Assembly (NCBI GenBank): GCA_010909165.1
Contig: VJWM01000172.1
Span: 186,001-250,000 of the forward strand
Origin: Anthoceros angustus
Lineage: Eukaryota > Streptophyta > Anthocerotopsida > Anthocerotales > Anthocerotaceae
DNA: 64,000 nucleotides
Direction of reading: 5' to 3'
In this document: piece by piece, positions 1-13,700 of the stretch
Layout: each line of letters starts with the position of its first letter
How positions within the stretch are numbered: position 1 is the first letter of the stretch
The notes under the pieces: generated by a model
Seen by the model: the letters and a program-made list of their open reading frames with translations, nothing else
The model's database searches: none
Told to the model about the DNA's origin: nothing
Position numbers and translations under genes: made by a program

Positions 1-1257
1 GATGTGTGCTTGATGATGTGCAGGGTGGGGTTGCAACGGTCTGAGGCAGGGGATGTGCATGATCCTTGAGTCCAATGCTGTGTTGGGTATTAACGATGGC
101 TGCACTCGTGGGCTGGGAGCAGGGAGTGTGTGCTCGCCGTAGCCCTCCTCGGCAGGAGAATGGCTGCCGAGAGCATGCTGGTGCAGCAGGGAAGGTGATG
201 AAGATGGAGGAGCAGGTGCTGGGGTTAGGGCAACGGACGGACGTCCATGGTTGCACTGAATGAATGTGGCAATGCTGCAGTATGTGTGCTCGGGCTTGAG
301 ACCTGAGAGAGCTGCTGGGGCCCTGTGATGAGATGGGCTCGAGGATGGTGTGCTCATCTGTTGTCGGAGAAGAACCTTGTGCTTTCATAACAGCAGATAA
401 GGATAAGGTGCCTGTCTGATTTGATAAGGGTCATGCTCGTTTTTCGATCCTCTCCTTCTCTGAAGGTGTGTGTTCTGATGGGGGATTGGCTGTAACAGGT
501 TGCCGCCTCGAACAGAGAGTCAGAGTGAAGTGGAAGGACACACAGTTCCTGGTGGTAGTGTGAGATGGCGTGCTAGAGGTAGAGGCAGAAGATGTTTGGT
601 CCTTCATATCTATTTCGACAACCATTTTCCTGGAGGGATGGTCCGTAAGGAAATAGATGCGATTGGGTCTTGCTCAACTAGCCATGTTTGGCAAATCGTG
701 GAGACTTATTGCTTGCTTATGAGACGAGCCTCTTGTTGTCAGTGACTGTTGTCCAGTTTGATGAATATGAATAAGGAACAGACTTCGTTCCTCAATTGGT
801 TCTATTTGGCAAATCAATTTGGGAGCTTTGATCTCGTCTTCAATTCTGTGTACATCCAAGGCACTTTGAGCTGGGCACTGGGATTTGGAATACCAGCAGC
901 CGCCATCAATCTGAGAGGTCTGGGAGGTTTTGTGTCATGCTTAATTCTGGTGTACATCCTAGACAATGTGAGCTGGGCATTGGGATTCGGAATACCACAA
1001 CGGCCATGTGAATTGTACTGTCTGACGTCATACAGACATCAGGAGGGGGCAGCCCTTTGACCAGGATTGCCCAGGTCATTGTTGTTGCGGTGAGAAAGTA
1101 GGGAGGTGTCTTCCGCTAAACTTTTGGATCAGGTGTGAGAAGATGAGTCATACAAGAGGAAAAGAAAACTTTACGTAAAAAATAGATTGGGAAAAATCCA
1201 CCCACCCCAAAAACAAAGGGAAAAAACCTAACATCCTTCGAAACCTCAGCGTGCAGT

Positions 1258-1333
1258 CTGCCCTTCACCTCCTCCACCCGAGTGTGTGTGAAGAGCTGCC
1301 CTTCACCTCCTCCACCCGAGTGTGTGTGAAGAG
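1258..1333. repeat. Two perfect 38-bp direct repeats
   Basis: Two head-to-tail copies (1258-1295 and 1296-1333), each starting ctgcccttcacctcctccac and ending gtgtgaagag. They are identical by eye, so this is a recent tandem duplication. No coding role is evident. Confidence 0.85.
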
Positions 1334-2700
1334 CTGCCATGTATGTCAATGGCAGGCTTGTCCATGAATCTGAAATGGAGCGAATGTGATCTGATTCCGT
1401 GAAAACTACTTGATCAACATAATAGCAACTGAGCAACAACACGAGCACAAGGAGGACAGACTTACCTGAACTGTAGGGTATGTTTCAAGCTTTCTGCGTG
1501 CCTGCTCGTCCTTTTATGATCGTGGGGGGCACTACTTTTATGATCGTGGGGGCTAGTCCGCTGGCATGGTGCCCTTGAGCTTGTGATGGGGACATTTGCC
1601 ATGGTGGCAGGATAGAAGACATCAGCCTCTTCTCTGACAAGCATTTGGAGTTATTCTCGCACCTCCAATCTCTTGGTTTCGCATCACCATGTCCAAGGAT
1701 CAGTACTCAGCATCAGTTCCAAAGACTGCATCGCTTTATGGGTTGGGTGAAAGTACTCGTCATGATGGCCTTCGACTTACTCCATGGCAGAACCTGCGTT
1801 GTGGGCTGTGCAGATAATGCCAGCTTATCCATAGAAATCGATATGCTTGGGGCTTTCCCCTTCTAGCTGGATGTAAGAGACCCATTGCGTCCTTCTCGTG
1901 AACAGCGATGCTACGAACACTACATACATATGGGAATGACTCCTTAACCTATCGGGTTATGGGAGGCGTCCTGGGCTTGTAATACTTCGCGGGCCCTTCC
2001 CGTTTGTCACTGGTTTCTCAATAGGTACACTGATCATGCAGTAGGAAGGCCCGCACTCATGCCCCACAGATTCTTCGTTCCTCCATTACAGCGCGGCAGA
2101 GTCATGTACTCATTCACCTTGCTCTTCCCCAGCGTTGATGCAAGAAACTAACAATATTACCCTCAAGTCCCCCCAAATTCAGTGATTTGCCGACACTGCA
2201 CCCGCATCCTCTCCTGGCTCCTGAAGTGTCGGCATGTCGCCAAAGCTCCAAACCCAGCCGTCGTTTTGGACCGCCAGCCTGCGCAGCTCACGACATGCAA
2301 GGAGAAGGTGGACAGAGTGCGGCTGCCACAGTTAGCATGAGTTACGGCATTGTGCAGTGGACTCGAAGCCATGGCTAGCAGTGCGTGTCCTATCCAGCTT
2401 CTGGCGCTGTGCTGTGCGAGTTGCCGCAGATCAGACAGCGGAGCGGAATTAGGGTTACGGCGTTGCCGAGCAGCGGTTCAACGAGGGGCGAGCAGGTGTC
2501 CGCCATGACTCCCCTGTGCATGTTGCCACAGGAAGACGAACCAAGGATGAACCAGGTGAGGAAGGTGGCAGGAGAGCGGGCAGGTGTACGCCGCCACGAA
2601 TCCCCTCGTGCATGCTTCTCCAGGCAGAAGGATCGGGGATGAACCAGGAGGACGGATCAAGGATTGTGAATCAAGGATGAACCTGGAGCGCGCACGCATC

Positions 2701-2834
2701 AAGGATGGACCAGGAATTCGAATCAAGGATGGACCAGGAATTCGAATCAAAGATGAACCAGGAATTCGAATCAAGGATGAACCAGGAATTCGAATCAAGC
2801 ATGAACCAGGAATTCGAATCAGGATGAACCAGGA
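2701..2834. repeat. 24-bp minisatellite, five full units
   Basis: Five units with exact 24-bp period (2701, 2725, 2749, 2773, 2797) plus a partial sixth. Each contains gaattcgaatc and so an EcoRI-like core. Because the period is a multiple of three, all frames stay open and give artificial 8-residue peptide repeats on both strands, which explains the long open frames here. Looser related motifs (gaaccaggaagacgaacc) flank it at about 2530 and 2865. Confidence 0.85.
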
Positions 2835-3060
2835 AAGGGTGAACCTAAGAAAACGAAAAGGATGAACCAGGAAGACGAACCAAACATTCAATCAGTATGG
2901 CTATCCTTGAAGTGGGTTGATGTTTACCATTCAGGTACTTCGGATTGTTTTGTTTTACACCTTTACAAGCAACCGCTTGCTCCCGTTACTGTCCGCTGCA
3001 TTCATGAGCCGCCCGCTCCACCTGCGATTCTATGCCACTTGATTTTCTTTTAACTGTCCC

Positions 3061-6000
3061 AAATCTATCTTAATGTCTAACTTATCTTTACTTATCATAT
3101 GTATATATAGTATACTACATATATACACATCATATACATATTCATGATATCAGACACATGGATTCTATTATTCATCATGGCACATACGTGCATACCATCA
3201 TCCACCATGGTACATACGTGCATACCATCATCCACCATGGCATATATGTGTATACCATCATCCACAATCCTAGGGCATGACTATCATCCCACAATCCTGC
3301 CATCCATGAGCATGACTATCATCCAGCCATCTCAAGAAACATCCTACTTCATGCCATGATATTTTCTTGTGTTAGGTTCCTGATCCGACTTTGCAACAAA
3401 GCTAAGAAGCGGATTACTTGTTATGAAAATATATATTTTATTTAAAAGTTTTTAAAAATAGAAATATTATAGCAGATTATAACGAAACTATACTAATTAT
3501 ATCCCAAAAACTAATCTTGGACTGATTCCTCTAGTCGCACGTACGAACTACATGTATGCAAGTATAGGCTCGAGCCAAAATCCAATTCTACTCAAGTTTA
3601 ACTCAAGTTGTACTACCAGTTTACTTAACTTACCATCTTTGATCCAAGGCTTCTTACTTTCTAGGTTTCTATCGGTTTCGACATGAAAATTTGACCTAAG
3701 GTATAAATTTATATAATAGATTTTTGATCTCTAATAAAAATATCAAATAACATCTTTTTCCTCTTACTTTTATATTCATTTATCTTCTTTTATATTTGTG
3801 CTTCTTAACATCATCTTTCACCTTCTTTTTTAGTCTTTTAAGGGTTCAGGGTTCTTTCTTCGGTTACAAAAGATCCTTCTTCTTAACCTTTCAAGGTTGC
3901 AATGTATTGCCATTATACAAGATCCTTAAAGGATCTTTGAGGGCTTTAAAGTTTACATTGAGGGCTTGATCTGGGGTCGTTCACAAGCACTACCATAACA
4001 TCTAACAGTTGGCATTATTGAGAATAGCATTGTTTCCAACTTGGATAATGTTTGCTTGGAAATCCAATTGCGAGTCAATTAAGATCTCGAGTTTATTACA
4101 AGGATGATCCTGCTCTCACTAAATATAGTCACCGTCTTTAGGCTACTTAACCAAACGAGATCCTTCTGCGTATTCCATTTAGATTTCAAACTCAGATCAA
4201 AGACGTTTATAATACGATGGCTTCACTCGGCTAATACGATGACATTAGCCGAAGAAATGGTTATCCGTTCATTAAGCCAGTCGGGTCCTTAGATGGTGAA
4301 ATAGTCACCCATTCACATTAGCTATGGTTTACCTATTATGTCCAATAAAATTTTCCTAATTTAAAACCAAGATCCTATACTAGCAAGGGTCATATGCGTG
4401 GTAAGTTTTTATTAAGGAAAGAGGAGGTGGGTAAATCCATCTGGTCATTTGTGAATATTGGGGGTGGTCACCACCTGAAACAAAACCAAAAGGAAGGACT
4501 GACTGGTGAATAAAAACTTCTGGAAGTGTGAAACCGAAACAACCCTTTACATAGGTATAATATTTTAATATTTTAAATAAATCTATGTGATTTTTTTAAT
4601 ATTCAATAAAACGCCATGCCCCTTCCCCGGTCCGTAGCTTCTTCCCCTGACCCTGCCACGTTAGTGTTGACCCGAGGCTCTATAGGGTGCAGCGACGACA
4701 ATAATTCTGCCCTCAATTTCAAGATCATCATGGCAACCTCATCTCCTTCTTGCGAGTACGAATTCAGAAGTGACTTTGTCGGGATCCAATGTCCCCGGGA
4801 GAGCATGACCTGGGAACCCATACTGGTGACGCAGATGAGGATACAGAGTCTGTGCTATGTCATCCTGCGACCCCGCCGCCTGTGCAACAAAGCTTGGCAA
4901 CGCTGGGGTTCTACATCCATTGTCGCTTTCCCATCGGATGAGGAGATTGAGGCTTGGTTGGGGGGGGGGCTCTTTGGTTGCTGTTCCATTTTGACCCACC
5001 GTTTACAATTGCAGGCAATCCCGAAGCACTTCACAGAAGCCCAAAATCTACTTATTTAATGACCCTTCCACTCTGGCCTATCAAGGCTGGCTCAATGATC
5101 AGCTTTGTGCTGTAACCCATCTGATGTTTGCAGCTGATGACAAATGACTGAAGTCTTTGGAGGGGCCCTTCCTTTTTTGAAACAAGAAATTTCAACTTGT
5201 ATGAGTTTATAATTTTATTTTGAACAAAAACATATATTGATATTTTATATATCGCTAATATATTGAATAAATACGATATTATACCTTGATATATAATTTT
5301 ATAATACATTGTAAATCATAAATAAAAAGAAAAGATCACGAAAAAATATTATGATTATAACAGGTTTGCACATGCAGACCCTATTCATATAGAGAAAGAA
5401 AACATGGACAGCCCAAGGCTAACCTACGCCCATACCGGGATGTTATTGTTGCTGTTGCATCTCATGCTGCCCCTCCCACGCTAGCAGCTCGATCCCTAGC
5501 AAAGCCTAAAAATCTTTGCAACAATGTGCTACCGCCTGTATGTACCATCGGTGCAAAGAGATTCGACCCTTCGAAGGATTGAATCCACTCCCGATGTGTA
5601 GCCGGGAGATTGGATCTAGCAGTGTGCGCCTCCCCTTCACGCCGAGGTAGACGCATCTGCTCGAATTGAGGTGTGTGCACACCAACATATTTTCGGCCCT
5701 TACCATTTTGCATTTTTCAATTTTTGACCACTCATTTCAGTATTTTTTTTAAAGATTCAGCGTTTGCATTGGTTAATTAATTTCTGTCAAAAATCGTTGG
5801 CTCTTATGGTAGATATATATTTTAAACTATTTATCGAAGTCCCTTATTGGGAGTTTTTTTAATCTGGAGTAACCTCTTAGGACACTAACAATTGGTCGGC
5901 TGGCCCATACATTGCAGACCTATAAAAGGTGGACCCACATGACTTGGAGGTGGGGAATGGGTGGCACCCCACTCGAACACGGATTCGTCCCAAGGACCGT

Positions 6001-6300
6001 GGAATTGGGAATTGGGTGGCACCCCAGCCGAACACTGATTTCTACCAAGAACGCTTAACTGTGGAGTTCTAATGAATCCATGTGTGGATGTGAGTGCTCA
6101 AAGGCAGGACAAGGTTACCTTTGACCTAGGGAAATATTTTATTGAGGTGAAAAACGATGGGAAAAGCCCATCTAGGAGGGGACAACCAAAGAGGACCAGG
6201 GGTCAAGGTGAAGAGGAGCAAATAAGCTCCCTACCTAAAGTCACCCTCTTGCACCCCACAATGTCATATGCGGGAAGAATAAGCGGCACGCAAACCACGG
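3061..6300. other. AT-rich intergenic stretch without clear genes
   Basis: Mostly AT-rich, with long T/A runs at 3400-3480, 4560-4600, 5180-5350 and 5740-5830. Nothing resembles a conserved gene. A 147-codon ATG-started frame at 4616-5059 (+) is the only longer candidate. It contains a poly-G run and matches nothing I recognise, so I do not call it a gene. At 5945-6050 a short segment, 'gaatgggtggcaccccactcgaacac', recurs in a diverged second copy. Confidence 0.5.
3181..3270. repeat. 30-bp tandem repeat, three units
   Basis: Three 30-bp units (3181, 3211, 3241), each with the core cataccatcatccac. Units 1 and 2 are nearly identical and unit 3 is diverged. The sequence is AT-rich and intergenic. 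Confidence 0.8.
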
Positions 6301-9300
6301 AGGTAGAGGAAGATCGTCACCTCACGCCGCCTTGTGGAGGATCGCCGTTGAGGCGCCGTTGAAGGGCAATTGAAACCCGTTGTCGGAAGTATCTTTGTAC
6401 GAGAGGCGACCCAGCGTGTCGTGCATGGTAAGCTTTGTACGGACTTGACAAATTTGTCAAAGTCCTCGACCATTACTTATCGTTTCTAGTGCAAGCGGAA
6501 TAAAGAGGTGGCCCGCTTGCATCCCGCAATATTTGCGGACCTTGAGCATTGCTCGTGACGACAACACGGCGGTTAGTGATGACTGGCGGAGATGGTGTCT
6601 CGTGTAGGATCGGTAACCACCACATACGCCACACAGTACGCCACGGACAAAAGTGCAGTCGGCCGGATTGAGCGACATGCGGAGTATACATCCGCTCCCT
6701 CCATGCCATGTAGCCGCTTTCGCGGCGATGGCGAACATGTTTATCGCGGATGGCGTCGTGAGTGGCAATGCGATGACTCGAGGGACAACGAGCAAGGTGT
6801 ACCCCGTAATCATCGAGGCGAGCCGCACTGCAAGTAAGGAGCGAAGAAGCCACGGTGGGCGGGCCAGACGGAATCGCATCGCGATGGTGAAGGTGGTTGG
6901 TGCGATGTGAAACCCGTATGCATGGGCGGGCCAATAGCCAAGCACTGCGCCTTCCCGAGAACAAGGCGGGCCGCGCCTTGTGGACTGGGATGGAGGGGTC
7001 TGGAGGCGGGGCGGAAAGCTGGCGGCTTCTCGGCGAGATGCACCACCTGAAACCATCGGTAATAAATGTCGAGAAAGGAGGGAAGTCCTTGAGCATCCCG
7101 ATAACATGTCCCTAGCTTGCCTCAAGGGCGTTTGGAGAGAAGGTTCCCTCCTCCACACGTCGAGATCCTCGAAAGAAGGGCTGTCATGGAGGATGAACCG
7201 AGAAGCCAAAGCGAGGCGGAGGGCCCAGCGCGAAAGCAGGGAAGAGACCTCCAGCGAGCGGAACTGTGCCTCAAATTGCAGTGGGGCCGCTTGCAGTGAG
7301 CGGATGCGCCACCCACCGCCGCCGCCTTGTGGAGGATCGCTGCTGAGAGCGCCTGCTGAAGGGCAATTGAAACCCGTTGTCGGAAGTATGCGCCGTGAAG
7401 TACGAGAGGGACACGCATCGGTTCACGTGCATGGTAAGCGGTGACTTGACAAATTTGTCAAAGTCCTCGCCCATTGCCCCATACGCTTCTAGTGCAAGCG
7501 GAATAAAGAGGTGGCCCGCTTGCATCCCGCAATATTTGCGGACCTTGAGAGCCGCCCGGCAGCCCAACCCGGACGCTAGTGATGACCGAGCGAGATGGTG
7601 TCTCGTAGGATCTGAACCACCACATCTCGCCATCAAACCGGTCGCCACGACAAGGTGTGTCACCGATTGAACGACTTGAGAGTATACATCCGCCTCCATG
7701 CCATGTAGCCGCGATGGCGAACATGACATCGCGGATGGCGCCGTGAGTGGCAATGCGATGACTCGAGGGACAACGAGCAAGGTGTACCCCGTAATCATCG
7801 AGGCGAGCCGCACTGCAAGTAAGGAGCGAAGAAGCCACGGTGGGCGGGCCAGACGGAATCGCATCGCGATGGTGAAGGTGGTTGGTGCGATGTGAAACCC
7901 GTATGCATGGGCGGGCCAATAGCCAAGCACTGCGCCTTCCCGAGAACAGGCGGGCCGCGCCTTGTGGACTGGGATGGAGGGGTCTGGAGGCGGGGCGGAA
8001 AGCTGGCGGCTTCTCGGCGAGATGCACCACCTGAAACCATCGGTAATAAATGTCGAGAAAGGAGGGAAGTCCTTGAGCATCCCGATAACATGTCCCTAGC
8101 TTGCCTCAAGGGCGTTTGGAGAGAAGGTTCCCTCCTCCACACGTCGAGATCCTCGAAAGAAGGGCTGTCATGGAGGATGAACCGAGAAGCCAAAGCGAGG
8201 CGGAGGGCCCAGCGCGAAAGCAGGAAGAGACCTCCAGCGAGCGGAACTGTGCCTCAAATTGCAGTGGGGCCGCTTGCAGTGAGCGGATGCGCCACCCACC
8301 GCCGCCTTGTGGAGGATCGCTGAGAGCGCCTGCTGAAGGGCAATTGAAACCCGTTGTCGGAAGTATGCGCCGTGAAGTACGAGGGACACGACCGCGGTTA
8401 CGCAGCATGGTAAGCGGGGCATGTGACTTGACAAATTTGTCAAAGTCCTCACCATTGCCCCATACGCTTCTAGTGAATAAAGAGGTGGCCCGCTTGCATC
8501 CCGCAATATTTGCGGACCTTGAGAGCCGCCCGGCAAAATTTCAACCCGGACTGCTAGTGATGACCGAGCGAGATGGTGTCTCGTGTAGGATCGGTAACCA
8601 CCACATCCGCCATCAAACCGGTCGCCACGACAAGGTACACCGATTGAACGACCAGACGGAGAGTACATCCGCCTCCTCCATGCCATGTAGCCGCGATGGC
8701 GAACATGACATCGCGATGGATGGCGTGAGTGAGTGGCAATGCGATGACTCGAGGGACAACGAGCAAGGTGTACCCCGTAATCATCGAGGCGAGCCGCACT
8801 GCAAGTAAGGAGCGAAGAAGCCACAGTTGGAGCAGCCCACGGAATCGCATCGCAGAGTGAAGGTGGTTGGTGCGATGTGAAAACCCCTGTATGCATGGGC
8901 CAACAGCCAAGCACCGCGCCTTCCTGAACAAGAGCGAGCCGAGCCGCCTTGTGGACTGGGATGGAGGGGTCCCGGAGGGCGATCGAAAGCCCGCCGAGCC
9001 GCTTCGAGCAGATGCCTCGCAACCCCTCAAAACCATCAATGTCGAAAGGAGGGAAGTCCTTCCGAGCATCCACCGATAACATGTCCCTAGCTTGCCTCAA
9101 GGACGCTTTGGAGAGAGAAGGTTCCTCCTCCACACTGAGCACGAGATCCTCCGTAAAGGGCCTGTCATGGAGGATGAACCGAGAAGCCAAAGAGAGGGCC
9201 CAACCGCCTGAAAGCCGCCGGGAAGAGACCTCCAAGAGTGCACTGCCTCCAAATTGCATGTAGGGACGCTGCTGGGCTGACGCCCATAGGGCACTCAAAA

Positions 9301-10050
9301 GCCCAGGCCGGGATGTCCCCGAGTATCCATAATCTTCCTATCAAAGCGGTAGGGACAAAAGTGTCGGGGAGGCGTGTCTGGATGAGGTAACGGGCGCCTA
9401 GCAAAGCAGGAGGAAAGAATTCCAAAGGCCACTGTGCATCCTCCAAAGAAAGGGAGGTCCTCGACATGGGGAGGTCCTCGACATGGGAGAGGTCTCTGAG
9501 AGCCCGTCCAGAAGCTCCCGATGAAGTCGAGGAAGAGGGACCCCTAGAATCCAGGGCCAGGAGCAATCTCCCCAGTGAAATTGCAAAGTAGGTAGAATCC
9601 CGGCGGAGACGGACAGCACTTGGGCGGCTTGACCTTCAAGCCCACCAGAAGCTCATGAGAGAAGAGCTCAAAGGCCTCCTTAACTTTGTCCCTGTGCCCG
9701 AGGATGTGAGAGTCGTGCAGTGAAGGAAGACACGATCAGGAGGCGGCCCTAGAAAGGGCCCTATAGTGAGCAATGGCGAAGAGAGCACCGCCTAGGGGGT
9801 CGCCTTGCACACTGGCCGATTCAAGGCAGAGGCAGCAAATCCACGAAGAGCGTTCTTGTCTTTGGTAGTAGAGGTTGGAGGACCTCCGTAGAAACCGGAC
9901 AAAAGGTATAAGGCTCCCAGGCGCCGATCCCTAAGCTCCTCGAAGATGGCCTAGAGATGGTATTGAAGGCGTTCTCGACATCAACTGCTAAGACCACCCA
10001 CTCGGGTGGGTATCAAGGCATGCCTTCACTCCAAGCACCACGGACTCACG
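6300..10050 (-). mobile_element. Decayed LINE-like (non-LTR) retroelement, minus strand
   Basis: Minus-strand translation shows non-LTR reverse transcriptase pieces in broken frames. Near 9985-9960 there is a segment reading LAVDVENAFNTIS (the RT motif with its catalytic Asp). Near 9810-9740 there is QGDPLGGALFAIAHYRAL. Downstream come the C-terminal Cys/His segment reading LDDYGVHLARCPSSHRIATH and the terminal YFRQRVSIALQ segment. The same motif series, in the same order, occurs in the plus-strand element at 60.9-63.3 kb, so both belong to one family. Stops and frameshifts break the reading frame throughout, so the copy is dead. Its 3' portion is present in three tandem copies (separate entry). 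The outer ends are not defined by target-site duplications that I can see, so the limits are approximate. Confidence 0.8.
6361..9250 (-). repeat. Three tandem ~1-kb copies of the LINE 3' end
   Basis: The segment gggcaattgaaacccgttgt begins at about 6363, 7361 and 8338, giving periods of about 998 and 976 bp. Copies 1 and 2 are nearly identical over about 6780-7310 versus 7745-8290. Copy 3 is similar to about 8820 and then diverges to about 9250. Each copy carries, on the minus strand, the HLARCPSSHRIATH Cys/His segment and the C-terminal FRQRVSIALQ segment, differing by small indels that shift frames. This is a local tandem amplification of an already inserted element rather than three insertions, because no other sequence lies between the units. 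Confidence 0.85.
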
Positions 10051-10783
10051 GCCCCGGGTGGCAATGCCAAATTGAAGGGGTTGAGGTCTTCTTGAAGAAG
10101 GCGGCCGAAGGGCAATAGTCTTGGTGAGTAGTCGCATGAAGGCTTCGCCGACCGCGAGTGGACGCACGCCCAGTATGACCTAGGTATGTTGTGGCTCATG
10201 CGTTGAGTTCGTTATAACGGGTCCTTTATGTAAAGCCCAAATATTTCTCTAAAAAAAAAAACGCCACGCTTATGATATAGGTATTAGAGGTATGCCCTAA
10301 TATGAATTGCGCAGATCTTATAACCATTGGTAATAATAACACTACCAAGTCGATGCTTACAGTAACCCGACTGATGCGAATTAAAATAACAAATGCGTTG
10401 GTCACGCGTGGCAGAGAGTGTCCGCCTACAGAGCAAGCTGGTTGGAAACGGGGATCCCAGATGTCTGTCGCCTCGCCTCATGACATCTCCCAGCCGGAGC
10501 TCAGGTGCAGTAAGATGCGCTGAAATCCTTTGTTTCTTGTAGTTTAGATCTTATCTGCAAGAATTCCAGCTGGAAGAAATGCGGGGAGCAGAAGCTGATT
10601 GCTGAGAATGTGGGCTCTTTCTGCTTTGCACAGCACCGCGGAGGTAGCGAGCTGATCAAGATTTCAGCTAGGCTTGGAGGAACCAAGCGGATCAGGATTT
10701 CAGCCAGGATAGAGGAGCCAGGTGGAAGTGCAGCTCAGCGTTGGTGCTGAGGTGGCCTGCGGGGCACTGGAGCAGCGTCCAAC

Positions 10784-13700
10784 ATGGGGGTGAAGATGGA
10801 TCTCTACCGATCCGAGGACATGGAGCTTGTGCAGCTCATAATCCCTGCCGAGTCAGCACATGATACCGTGACCTACGTGGGGGAGCTCGGCCTGATCCAG
10901 TTCAAAGATGTATGACTCGAAGCGCTTGCCTTTTCGTTCCCCCCCCGCCTGAAGACATTTTTTTTGCAGCGAACTAGTGGATGGGAGGGCGGATTGTGTT
11001 CGTGGTGAAATTAATGTTGGTCTTGTTGTATGGATTGGCAGCTCAACTCCGACAAGAGTCCATTTCAGCGAACCTTTGCCGTCCAGGTAGTGTATCGGAG
11101 CACGGTGTCTCATGTGAGTGTGTCTGGGTTTTGTTTTGCAAGATGGGGTTTTGAGCATCAGTGCTGGTGATATTCAGGTGAAGCGCTGTGGAGAGATGGA
11201 GAGGAAGCTGAGGTTCTTCAAGGATCAGCTCATTAAAGCTGGCCTACATCCTGCTGCAAGACCCGTGTCGGAAACCGACGTCAATCTTGATGAGCTTGAG
11301 GTGCGTGCGGCCTATTTGGTCGCAGATTATTTGGCAAAGCTTTATCTTGGAGTACTGCATTGTGACCCGCCTGTGCTCACAGGTGAAGCTTGCGGACCTG
11401 GAGTCAGAGCTGCTGGAGATCAACTCCAACAGTGAAAAGTTGACACGCAGTCATAGCGAACTTAACGAGCTTAGGCTGGTATTGCAACAGGTGGGTCAAC
11501 TCTCTGAGCAATGTATACTTGACTTGAGTTGGTTCTGAGGGTGATGGTTGTCCAAGAACCTAGTAGATGTGCCAGGGATCTATTGCCCTGGAGCTTTTCT
11601 ACACTGAGAGTAGCCTTGTGTGCTTTGACAGGCAGGAGCTTTCTTCACGTCAGCCCGGTCCACTGCAACTGCAGCACAAAGGGAACTTGACAGTGCATCT
11701 CCAGCTTCTGGGGATGAAATAGACAGCCCTCTTCTTGAGCAGGTGTGTTCTCAAGTATCTAACTCAGCAGCTTGAGGTGGTTGTATACTTCGAGTTTCCA
11801 GCGATGAGTAATCTCACAATGTCTCTCGTTGGTTTTTTGTGACTGTCTCAGGAAATGCAAACTGAGCCTTCTAAACCAGTTCGCTTGGGGTTCATTGCTG
11901 GCGTAGTGCCCACAGAGAAATCCCTGCTATTTGAGCGAATCCTGTTCCGAGCTACGCGCGGAAATATGTTCCTCAAACTGGCTCCTATCCAAGATTCTAT
12001 TGTTGATCCAGTCACTGGTGAAAAGGTAGATGCTGGTGTCTTTTTGGAAGTCAGAGAATGTATATGTGGGTGGTGCAACGTTGGAGATGCTCTTCGCGCT
12101 TGAAAGTTCTAACATTTTCCACCTGGCAATGGTGCACTAGATCGCGAAATCAGTATTTGTGGTGTTCTTTGCTGGGGAGAGAGCGCGCACCAAGATATCC
12201 AAAATTGCTGACGTTTTTGCTGCCAACTGTTACCCTTTCCCTGATGACGTCCCTAGTCAAAGGAAGCTGCTGCAAGATGTAATGCAGTTGAAGTGAAATA
12301 TCTGGAAGCAGCAACGTTCTGAGTTGCAGTAGAGTGTGGCTTCTGAACTAGGTGCTGGCTTCTCCCAGGTTGCAGCAAGGCTAGAGGATCTTCAGACAAC
12401 CATAGATGCAAGCATTTATCATCGGGACAGTGTGCTGACAACAATTGGGTATCAGCTGGAGCAGTGGATCTCGCTGGTATGTACACGAGGGCTTGCTTTG
12501 GGTAGTTGATTTGTTGTGCTGGTAAGGGCTGCAGAAACTTCAGCTTGCCATGCCCCTCAGCTGGTGTCAGGATTTGTGTGTTGCAGGTACACCAGGAAAA
12601 GGCTGTGTTTCATGTTCTCAATTTGTTAAGTATGGATGTGACGAAGAAATGCCTCGTGGGTGAGGGCTGGTGTCCTGTGGCTTCGAAGGCCAAGGTACAG
12701 TTGCCCACAAAGAGCACTTGGGATTGCATGTCCAATGACTGCCTGCTCATGATTGTTATTTCACTTCAACAGATTCAGGATGCTCTTCAGCGAGCTGCAT
12801 TTGATAGCAATTCTCAAGTTGGAACAATTTTTCAAGTTTTGCATACAAAAGAGGAGCCACCGACTTATTTCATCACAAACAAGTTCACTAACTCATTCCA
12901 AGAGATTGTAGATGCATACGGGTGAGTGGAAGTTTTGGAGGGTGGTGTGTGTCAAATCCTGAGTGGATGTTCTGGAGGGCGGTGTGTGTCGAAGCCTGAC
13001 GTCATGCTTGGGCACCCTTTCACCTGGATTGTGTTTTTGGCGTTGCAGTATTGCTAAATATCACGAAGCAAATCCTGGGGTTTTCACAATCATCAGCTTC
13101 CCATTCCTCTTCGCTGTCATGTTTGGTGACTGGGGCCATGGGATTGTGCTATTTCTGGCATCTCTTTATCTTATTGTAAATGAAAAGAAGTACTTACGAA
13201 CGGTAAGATCCTGGAGTTATGGACTTTTCTCCCTTCTATTGTTTGGTTATGCATCAACATCTGGACTCAAACAGTGTTCTTTGGGTGTCAGAAATTGTCA
13301 GATATGGTGGAGATGACATTTGGAGGAAGATATGTGATACTTCTCATGTCAATCTTTTCAATGTATACAGGACTCATTTATAATGAGTTCTTTTCTGTTC
13401 CATTTGAGATCTTTGGCAAAACTGCGTACTCATGCACAGTATCCGAAGAGTACTGCAGGTATTACTTTTGAAGCAGGTGTCAATTCAGTTTGCTCTTGTA
13501 TGGGAAAGTTGTTGAGCCACAACATGAAATCTGGCCTTTTGATTGAAAGCTGTTAATGTCAGTGCAGCACAGAAGGCTTTCAAAAAGTTGGACGAACTTA
13601 TCCTTTTGGTATTGACCCGATTTGGCATGGTACTCGGTCTGAGCTCCCCTTTTTGAACTCTGTGAAGATGAAAATGTCAATACTGCTGGGGGTTGCACAA

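Larger units (their letters stand above)
1..3060. other. Gene-poor repeat-bearing stretch
   Basis: I see no supportable gene here. Open frames are short (at most about 137 codons), overlap on both strands and do not resemble families I know. The stretch holds an imperfect duplicated segment (about 847-899 and 950-1002, both containing a 'gagctgggca-tgggatt-ggaatacca' core), two 38-bp direct repeats and a 24-bp tandem array, which are listed separately. It may be the flank of the retroelement-rich region to its right. Confidence 0.5.

Noticed and set aside
2478-2891. 137-codon minus-strand frame
   Set aside because: It is produced by the 24-bp tandem array, whose period keeps all frames open.
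12506-12925. 139-codon frame taken as an independent gene
   Set aside because: It is exons 9 and 10 of VHA-a read through intron 9. Splicing gives a continuous family match.
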